Below, piece after piece: positions 1-8,000 of a stretch of DNA of 40,993 nt. The notes below the pieces were generated by a model. The model was not told the DNA's origin and searched no databases. It worked only from the letters and a program-made list of their open reading frames with translations. How positions within the stretch are numbered: position 1 is the first letter of the stretch; each line of letters opens with the position of its first letter. Location of the stretch: assembly GCA_947627955.1 (NCBI GenBank), contig CANQXZ010000009.1, positions 1 through 40,993 on the forward strand, given 5' to 3'. A program made the position numbers and the translations under genes. The stretch comes from an uncultured Clostridia bacterium. Lineage in GTDB: Bacteria > Bacillota > Clostridia > Christensenellales > Borkfalkiaceae.

Positions 1-205
1 GAGCAGTGACAAGGGGAGCGTACTTTCCCGTACGTGACCCGACGGCATGCGCAGCCCGACGAAGTTATGCGACGCATTTACTCTATTTATGAATTTTGGC
101 GCGGAGATGCGAGCAGAACAAGGAAGGCGAGCAGTGACAAGGGGAGCGTACTTTCCCGTACGTGACCCGACGGCATGCGCAGCCCGACGAAGTTATGCGA
201 CGCAT
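1..205. repeat. 77-bp direct repeat (copies 1-77 and 129-205), member A of a dispersed repeat family
   Basis: Positions 1-77 and 129-205 are identical by eye, from gagcagtgac to gacgcat, with a period of 128. Each copy contains a small stem (cgtac/gtacg around tttccc). The spacer, 95-128, holds ttggcgcggagatgcgagc and aaggcgagcagtgac, which align with gcgcgagatgagc and aaggcgcaagcggtgac in the element at 34367-34489. A 9-bp inverted repeat (tttggcgcg at 95-103, cgcgccaaa at 209-217) brackets the second copy. It lies directly downstream of the GltD-like gene, and no protein-coding gene is supported here. The first copy may be cut by the window edge. Confidence 0.75.
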
Positions 206-220
206 ATACGCGCCAAATGG

Positions 221-1441
221 TTACTTATTTTTTTGCAAATACTCATGCATCGCCATCGCCACGCGCTTAGACGTCTCCACCGCCTCAACGACGGTCTTTG
301 CGCCGCGCACGACGTCGCCCGAGGCGAACAGCCCGGGACGGGAAGTTTCGCCGTTTTCGCTTATCTTGGCGAGCCCCCTCTCGTTGACTTCGAGCCCGTA
401 GGTATCGGAGAGTATGAGCTTTGAAGGTCTCTGGGATACGCAGATCATGACGGTATCGGCTTTCATGAGTTCGGTCTTGTCCGAAATGGAGACGAGCCTG
501 TGGTTTTCGTCGCAGACGGTGTCGGCGAACATTACGCCCTCGTCGGTTATCTCTATGGGAGCCTTGTTGTAGATGAACTGCGCGCCCTCTATCTGCGCGT
601 ACTCCGCCTCCTCTTTGCTTGCGGAATACTTGTCCGAGCGGACGACGATCTTCACGTCTTTTACGCCCTTTCTGAGCCCCGTTCTCGCCACGTCCATCGC
701 CACGTTGCCCGCACCTATGACTATCATGCTGTCGCCGAGGTCATAGCTGTCGGGGCTCTCGAGATAGTGAACGCCGTAGTGCACGTGACCGAGCGTTTCG
801 CCCTTTATGTTGAGGGCTATGGGCCACGTAACGCCCGTGCCTATGGAAATTGCCTTGAAGCCGTCGCGGAAAAGCTCTTCCACGCCGAACGCCTTGCCTA
901 TGGTTATATTGGGCTTTATCTTGATGCCGAGCTTGCGCATTATCACTTCGTATCTGTCCACGATGGATTTGGGAAGCCTGAACTCGGGAATGCCGAAGCG
1001 GAGAACGCCGCCTATTTTCGACTTGGACTCGAACACGGTGACGTCGTAGCCGAGCTGAGCCATCTTTATGGAGATGGTTATGCCCGCGGGGCCCGCGCCC
1101 ACTACGGCTACTTTTATCCCGTTGGAGGGAGCCCTGTCGAGTTCGAGGCTGTCGAGATAGCGCGACGAGACGAAATTCTCTATCGTGGAGACCTCGACGG
1201 GTTCGCCCTTTATGCCGCGCACGCAGTGCCCCTGGCACTGGTTGGCGTGGTTGCAGACTATCGAGCACACCACGGACAGAGGATTGTTTTCAAACACCAT
1301 TTTGCCCGCTTCGTTGATCTCGCCGTTCAAAAACATCTGTATCATCTGCGGAATGGGCGTGTTTACGGGACAACCCGTTCTGCACATGGGCTTTTTGCAG
1401 TTCAAGCACCTTTTGGCTTCGGCTATAACGTTATGCGCCAT
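221..1441 (-). CDS. GltD/GltA-like NAD(P)H-dependent flavoprotein oxidoreductase (glutamate synthase small-subunit family)
   Basis: A 406-residue FAD/NAD(P)-binding protein with iron-sulphur ligands, of the family that includes the glutamate synthase small subunit, homotetrameric GltA, and the NfnB/SudA-type subunits. The N-terminal domain carries two cysteine groups (C12, C15, C20, C24 and C59, C63, C69, C73), as in the Fer4_20 domain that holds two 4Fe-4S clusters. An FAD Rossmann motif, GAGPAG, is at 115-120, and an NAD(P)H motif, GAGNVAMD, at 243-250; the C-terminus has the usual FAD-closing segment with ASGD. Expected role: passing electrons between NAD(P)H and a partner. It is somewhat short (relatives are nearer 450-460) and no glutamate synthase large subunit or NfnA partner lies nearby, so the physiological reaction is open. 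It follows the HIT gene by 12 nt and is probably co-transcribed with it. Family assignment is firm, exact function not. Confidence 0.85.
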   Translation of the reverse strand: MAHNVIAEAKRCLNCKKPMCRTGCPVNTPIPQMIQMFLNGEINEAGKMVFENNPLSVVCSIVCNHANQCQGHCVRGIKGEPVEVSTIENFVSSRYLDSLELDRAPSNGIKVAVVGAGPAGITISIKMAQLGYDVTVFESKSKIGGVLRFGIPEFRLPKSIVDRYEVIMRKLGIKIKPNITIGKAFGVEELFRDGFKAISIGTGVTWPIALNIKGETLGHVHYGVHYLESPDSYDLGDSMIVIGAGNVAMDVARTGLRKGVKDVKIVVRSDKYSASKEEAEYAQIEGAQFIYNKAPIEITDEGVMFADTVCDENHRLVSISDKTELMKADTVMICVSQRPSKLILSDTYGLEVNERGLAKISENGETSRPGLFASGDVVRGAKTVVEAVETSKRVAMAMHEYLQKNK

Positions 1442-1453
1442 AATATTCCCTCC

Positions 1454-1873
1454 TTATAATGCCGCCTTGATCTTTTCTATCATGTCGCGGTACTCTTCGT
1501 CCGAAAGATATACCTTGCCGGGGTTCATCTCGAACACGCCGCCCCACTCTTCCCCGCCCTTGTACTTGGGGCAGAGGTGCATATGCAGGTGGCAACCCGT
1601 GTCGCCGTATGCGCCGTAGTTGAGCTTGTCGGGCTTGAATACCTTGTGAATGGCTTTTGCCGCGCGGTTCACGTCGGCAAAAAAGGCGTTGCGCTCCTCG
1701 TCGGAGATATCCACTATCTCAGAAACGTGGTCCTTGTACGCCACTATGCAGCGCCCGCGGTGGGACTGCTCTTTGAAGAGTATCAGCGTGGAAACGGACA
1801 AATCGCAGATATATATGCCGAACTTATCCAGAAGTTCGCCGCGCATGCAGTATCCGCAGTTTTTATCTTTCAT
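1454..1873 (-). CDS. HIT-family (histidine triad) protein
   Basis: A 139-residue protein of the histidine-triad superfamily, which hydrolyses nucleoside phosphoramidates or dinucleotides. The triad HLHMHL is visible (H95, H97, H99), and an N-terminal CGYC pair (C6, C9) matches the zinc-binding CxxC seen in many HIT proteins. The frame is open further upstream, but I chose the ATG at 1873: it is preceded by an AAAGGGG Shine-Dalgarno about 7 nt away, and the family homology starts right after it; the longer version would begin with about 22 residues of AT-rich leader translation. A consensus-like promoter lies 38 nt upstream. It is first in a two-gene unit with the flavoprotein. The substrate cannot be told from sequence. 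Confidence 0.88.
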   Translation of the reverse strand: MKDKNCGYCMRGELLDKFGIYICDLSVSTLILFKEQSHRGRCIVAYKDHVSEIVDISDEERNAFFADVNRAAKAIHKVFKPDKLNYGAYGDTGCHLHMHLCPKYKGGEEWGGVFEMNPGKVYLSDEEYRDMIEKIKAAL

Positions 1874-1910
1874 ATTTTTCCCCTTTATCAAGTGATTTTG
1901 ACTATAAAGT

Positions 1911-1939
1911 ATTATATCACGGATTTGCCCCGATTGCAA
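1911..1939 (-). promoter_or_regulatory. Sigma-A-type promoter for the HIT/flavoprotein unit
   Basis: On the minus strand, TTGCAA (1934-1939), 17-nt spacer, TATAAT (1911-1916), followed by a leader of about 30 nt to the ATG at 1873. Confidence 0.75.
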
Positions 1940-1967
1940 TACCCTTTTAAAAATTTGGCAAAAGTAA

Positions 1968-2001
1968 ACGGCGGCGCGGGCAAAACTTGCCGCGCCGCCG
2001 T
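1968..2001 (-). terminator. Intrinsic terminator after the 2656-codon gene
   Basis: GC-rich hairpin: acggcggcgcg and gcaa pair with ttgc and cgcgccgccgt with one bulged G and a 3-nt loop. On the minus strand it is followed by TTTACTTTTG. It sits 12 nt beyond the stop of the giant gene. Confidence 0.75.
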
Positions 2002-2013
2002 CAGTAACAGAGA

Positions 2014-5000
2014 TTACTGATTAGTAAGATTTATATCCTTGAACACCGTTCCAACGCATACTTCAACATCATTGAATTTAACGATATAGGATACTGTAAC
2101 TCTGCCGGACGATGCTGACGTTTTAGTTCTATCGGTTTTTATATTTGTAACAGTGAATGTTCCGCTCCCCGTTATTTCTCCTGCTGATTTGCTTTTCGAT
2201 TTATCTGCTGCGCTGAAATCAAACGAGGCAGAAGTTTTAAATGAGTTTATTATACTGTCTGCACCGTAAAAAGTTAGTTCCATGGAAACGTTGCTAAAAG
2301 TATAGGTATAATAAGTTTCCCAAATAAATTTTGTGGAATCATAACTTCCATTTCCTTCTACCGTTGCCCTGATCCACACGGCGTGGAGTTCCATTTCGGC
2401 GAGTTTTTCTATGCCGTTCACATTGCATAGATTGACGACCTTTTGCCAACCGCCGTCGGGATTATCATAGTACCAGCCGAGGAACGTATAGCCCGCAGAT
2501 TTTACATTGGAGAGAACGTAGCCTGAGGACATATATGCCTCGCGCAGATAGACGTTTTCCGAATAGCCGGATACGCCCGAAACCGCTTTGGCGCCGGTTA
2601 AAGGCGCGGCACTGTATAACTTTAACGTGAGCTTGGGCATATACTTTGCGCACACCCTATAACCGCCGTCAACATATTCGGGAGTCTGCCATACGAGCGT
2701 ATAACCCTGCTTTTCATATGCGGATATGTCGGGATAGCTGAATTTGGTATATACGGAATTAGTTTTGACATTGCGGAGAACGCTTTGCAAAGACCCGCAT
2801 TGTACCAAAATTTCCGACGAAGCGGGGTCGATATCGCTCTTTACATAGAAGTCTGCGGAAACCTCCTCGTATTTCAAGTCGGAAGTCATGTTGCCGCCGC
2901 CGTCGAGAACAAATTCGAGATATCTGTTACCCGTTTCGTCGAGCAATATGTCCCAATCTACTATGTTTATTATTTCTTCTGGAGTTGCGCCTCCGACCCA
3001 ACCGCACACGTACTTTTGAGGGTCGTTTTCAAGCATATCTTCGTGCGTGACCTTATCTGTCTCGTCAAGCCAATTCTGTTGGGGATTGCCATATGTGAAT
3101 ACGTTTTTGTCGCCCGAAAGAGTTATATCGACCATACCCGCAACGGACATATTCGCATCAAGGCTCAGTGATTTTGCAACGTATATCGTTTCGCCGTTCT
3201 GCGTTTCGGCAGTTGCGCCGAGTTTTAACGTTACGTCGCCGAGATAGTTTATAAGTCCCGCGCCGTTCAAAACTATCGTCCACTCCGCGCCGTCTTTTGA
3301 ATAATTTGTTTGAAGAGACTTGAAGTATGTTTCCAATTGCGTGCCATAGTCCTGTTTGGGCTTTGCCTCGTTATTGCCTGACATATCTATCTTGCCCAAA
3401 ACGTTCATTACGGTATCGCTGAAATTGAGGATAAATCCTATATGGTTCATTATATCCGCCGTAAATTCGCTTGCGGGAAGCGCGCGGTAAACCGTCTGTC
3501 CGCCCGAAGTTCTCTTAATATAGAGCATGCCGGAATTCATTCCGTAGCTTATATCCACGTCAGTATCGGCTTTAATAACGTTTATCGGAATAATATATCC
3601 TAATTTTGCATCCGTCTTGTCAATATGCAAGCGTATATTGAGCGATATATCGTTTTTGTGCGCGCCGCCATTGGCGTTTTCGACGAATGCATTGTCAAGC
3701 GTTACCGAAACGCCCTTAACGTCCACATTTAAATCGGCTTTAACAAGTCCTATTACGTTCAGATTAACGTTCAACGTTCCCTTTAAGAAGAACGTATCGT
3801 TTATAACGTACTGCTTTTTAACTTCGGGATTGCCAGAAACCACGCCCGAACCCATTTCCACCTTATGTGTGGCTGCGTTCACGAGCGTTTCCAACAGCGT
3901 GTCGATGCCGCGGAGGTCGTAATACCCCTCGAGGGAAGCGGCTTTTGTCACCTCGCCGTAGCCTATCGCCGTGACGAAGTTTTCAAGCGTTTCGGTGTAA
4001 TTTTCCGTGACCGCAACTCCGTCGTCGCCGTAAGTTTCGCTCTTGCCGTCCTTTATCTTAGCCCTGTCGAGGGTGAGCCCCGTTATGCGGCTTTCGCCGT
4101 CCTTTGAAAGTTTTACCGCAGTACCGCCCGCGACTGCTTTCAGCTCCGTTACGCCCTCTGCCGTGGAAATTTCGAGCCCCTCTATGCCGCCAAGACGCGC
4201 CCTGTTTGAGGTGAGTTTTTCGCTTCCGCCCTCTTTGACTTCGGGTGAGCCCTCTGCGGCGTTGCCCAAGCCAGCCAAAAAGCCGTTGAGCTTCTCAGAA
4301 AGGTTTCCGCCCATAAAGCTCTCGAGAATGCTCGAGCCGAGCGAGGAGAACCTGTCTTTGGAGTTGTGCAGATACTTATCCACAAGCATCTGGTCGGCTA
4401 CGGAAGCTACCTTGCCGATTATGCCGTTCACCGCTTCTGCTACGGTGGGGTCTATGCCCTCTCCGCCCGTCTTTACAGAGCCGAGGTCGAGCATAGCCAC
4501 GGCTGCGGACGCCACCGTCATTATCTCCTCCACGGGGGCGTATATCTTTGCGGGCTGTGACACCACTTCCAAGCCGTTTTCGTCGGTATATTGCTGCGCA
4601 ATGCGCCCTATCGACATGTATACGTCCAGCTTGCCGTCCGACGAGAGCGCCGCGCCCGTGGTCTTGCCGCCGCTGACTTCGGGATCGCCGTCGAAGATAT
4701 AGATATCGAAGAGCACGCTGTCCTCTTCGGGCAGGGTGGAGATCATATTCACGGCTATGTGGGCGTACATATCGGGGGATATCCAAAGATTATAGCTCTT
4801 TTCGCCGTCTCCGCCCTGAGAAATTTCGAGATGCACGGGATAGTCCGAGCCCTGAACGTACTCGAATTTGCCGTTGAAGTTGTACTTTACGCTCTCTTTT
4901 TCGGCGTATTTCGTCTCGGTGCTGGTCACTTTGCCCGAAAGGTCTACCGTGAACCTGTCTTTCGCGAGCAGTTCCACCGCGCCGCCGATAAAGTCGAGCG

Positions 5001-8000
5001 CCTCAGCGGCGTCCGCGGCGGTGAGGGGCTTCTCGGGCATGAAGTTCTCCGCGGGGAGCACGTCGGGGGAAGTTCTGAGGCGGATATCCTCTATACCCAC
5101 CGCGAACGAGGATGTGGAGAGCTCGGCGCCGACCGCGCCCGTCTCCTTATCCCTGTATATATCAACGTTGAAACCGCTGAAAGATATGCGTATTATGCCC
5201 CTCTGCGTTTCGGAACTTGCCACCGCGCCGAAATCGACGGAGGTTATGAGTTTCCATATGCTGTCGGGCGAGAGCTCCTTCACGGCGGAGACTATCTCGG
5301 AGACGCCGTCCAAGACCGAGCTGCCCTCCCCTGCGGAGAGACCGAGCTCCTTAAAGCGGGCTTTGAGCTCCTCAATATCCTTTGCGGGTTGGAGTATCCT
5401 GCCGTCCGCCGAGGAAGTATCCGTAGCTATCGTGTTCACGACGTCCGCTATGCGGTTATAGAGCGCGACGAGCGCGGCGGTGAGGGTCTTTACGTCGTCC
5501 GAAGGCTCCGTGCCGCCCTCCGCCGTCTTTACATTTGCGAGGTTGAGCTGTACGCCCGCGCCGCTTTCCGCCGAGCCGTACGCCACGTTCAGAATATCGT
5601 CCTTATAGTGGGCGTAGATATCGTGGCGGGAAGAGCCCACCGTCACGCGCGCGTCGAGGCTGAACTCCAAGCCCGCGCTCCAATCGATGGAGAAGTCCAC
5701 TATGTCGGCGGTTATCTCTTCTCCCGCTATGCTGAGGCGCGCCCTGCCCGAAAGTCCGAGCCCGCCGTTTTCCACTATATCGGATATCGTGCCCACGAGA
5801 GGGAACACGTCGTCCGCGGAGAGTTCCACCGTCCCCGAGGGCAGTTTGCACGCGGCAAACGCACCTAAATCTGCGTTTTTGAGGGAAATTTCCGCCTTGC
5901 CGATCTTCAGATTGAGGGTGAGGGGCAGCACTGCGTCCTTTCCGCCGTCAAGCTCGGCTTGCACGTCGCCGAAAGTCAGCGCGAGGTTGCCCGCCCCGTT
6001 GCGGGACAGCGTGAGTTTTTCAAGCAGTTTGCCTATGTTCTGTAAGCCGCCGCTCTTTTCGCCCGCTTTATCGCCCGAACCGCCTCCGAAGAGGGAGCCG
6101 AGCCCTTCCTTTATCTCCGCGAAGGCGGGAAGCCCGCCCTCCACGGGAATGAGCCCCGCTATCTCGTCGTACACTTCCCCGAATCCGTCCAAATCGCTCT
6201 TTATGAGCACATTGTCATAGACGAGGGAAAGAACGCCGTCCGCGTATTCTATATATATGTCGCGCGAGGAGGGAACGCTCTTTGCGCCCGTGCCGCTCAC
6301 CGTGAGCGAGGCGTGCATGAACACATAGGGCTTATACACGGCTTTTGCGCCGCTTCCCTCTCTCCACCTTATGCCGATATTGTCGATCGCAACGCCCACG
6401 AGGGTATCGCCTATCGCCGCCGAGACGTCGCCCGTAAGGGATATGCCGCCCGACTGCACGGCGGGAACGAGCGCCTCCAACAGTGCGGAGATCTTCTCCG
6501 CGCCCGTAAAGTACTGCGTGCCTGCGGGAGCCGACGCGCCCGCGGGGTCGTAGCTCTCCACCGTGACGTCGCCCGTAAGCGAGAACTTTTCTCCCTTATA
6601 TACGGGCTTTACGGTAAGTAGCGCCGTGCCGTCCGCCGCGACGTTTATCAGCTCGAGGGAGAGCCCCTTGTACGCCACGGCAAGGTTGCCGTTTGCGCCC
6701 TTTTCAAAGGAGAGCCCGCCTATCAGCTTTTCTATCTTCGCGACTAAACCGCCGTCGTCCTCGTCGCCGTTCTTGTTGCCCCTTATAAGACCCGCTATGC
6801 TGCCGAGAGGGAGCTCCGCGGGGAGCTTCTGTTCGCCTGCCGCGCCGTTCACTTCCGCGGCGACAGCCGAATACAGCTTGCCGAAGGACTCCAACAGCCC
6901 CGCAAGCCCCTCGGACGACGCCGTGATCCCCGTGCCGTCGTACGCTATCCCGGCAACGCCATTCCCGTAGGAGAGATATACGTCCTTCTGCGCGCATTTC
7001 GCGTTGCCGTCGCCGTCCTTGCCAGCGGGCAGGGATATTGTGGCGGCGAGCTTGACGTCAAGCCCTTCCGCAAAGGAGACGGAGAGATTTTTCACGTCTA
7101 TCTTCAAGGCGAAACCGCCTATATCGAGGGCAATTTCGCCCCGCGCGGTGACGCCGCCCGCCTTTACGGCTTCCGCCGCCCCGTCGAGAAGGGGAACGAG
7201 GGAGTCCGCCGCGAACCATTTGATATCTTCATAGCCCTCGGGCGTGAGGGGGTCGGCATAGCCGTCTATCTGCACGTTTTCGGCGCTGAGGGAGATCTTA
7301 TTTCCCGAATAGCCGAGCGAGAGGGAAACGCCGCCCTCCGCGGGACATGTTATGGTGACGGTAACGCCGCCTATCTTTATCGTTGTGCCGCCGTCGCCGC
7401 CGCTTATTTCGAGCGCAGCCAATATCTCGGGCAGACTGAATATGTCCGAGAGCGAGCCGCCGTTATCCTGCCCGTCATCTCCGCCGGCCTGTTTGCCCGT
7501 GGCGGCGTAATATACCTTTTCGGCGGAACCGATAAGCCGTGAAAGCCCGTCGGGATCGGCTGTCGCGCCCACGCCGCCGTAGCTCAGCTTTGCGCCGCCG
7601 TCGCCGTACGCGAGGGTGACCGTCTTTTCAGAGCCGCCCACCGAGATTACTCCGCTGAGGAACGCCTGCAAGCCGTTCTCCCAGCCGAGGGAGAGCCTCT
7701 TTATGTCGAGGGAGAGCTCCGCGCCGAACGCGTTGAGGGACGCGGCCCCCTTTACGGAGAGCCCCTTGCTGCGCACTATTTCCGCTATCTTGGAGGCTAT
7801 TTCAGCCGCGTCGGGCGCGCCCGCATATCCAGAGACGTCGGCTTCGTACTTGCCGTCGCCCGTTATGCGCGCATTGAGCCCGAGGACGGAAAGACCTATC
7901 TGTCCGCCGCCCGTGGTGACGGTTATCTTCCCGGGCTTTATCTTGCTTTCGGGCTTGAACGCCTTTATGAGCGCGTCCCCGTCTATGGTTATCGTGCCGT

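Noticed and set aside
57-70. ataacttcgt on the minus strand within the 77-bp repeat, like half of a loxP site
   Set aside because: No inverted partner at the right distance and no recombinase in the window; chance match.
1-205. CRISPR array at the left edge
   Set aside because: Only two 77-bp copies with a 51-bp spacer that itself belongs to the repeat family, and no cas genes.
47-424. Open frame of 125 codons at the left edge
   Set aside because: It runs through the direct repeats and then antisense into the flavoprotein gene; no coding character.
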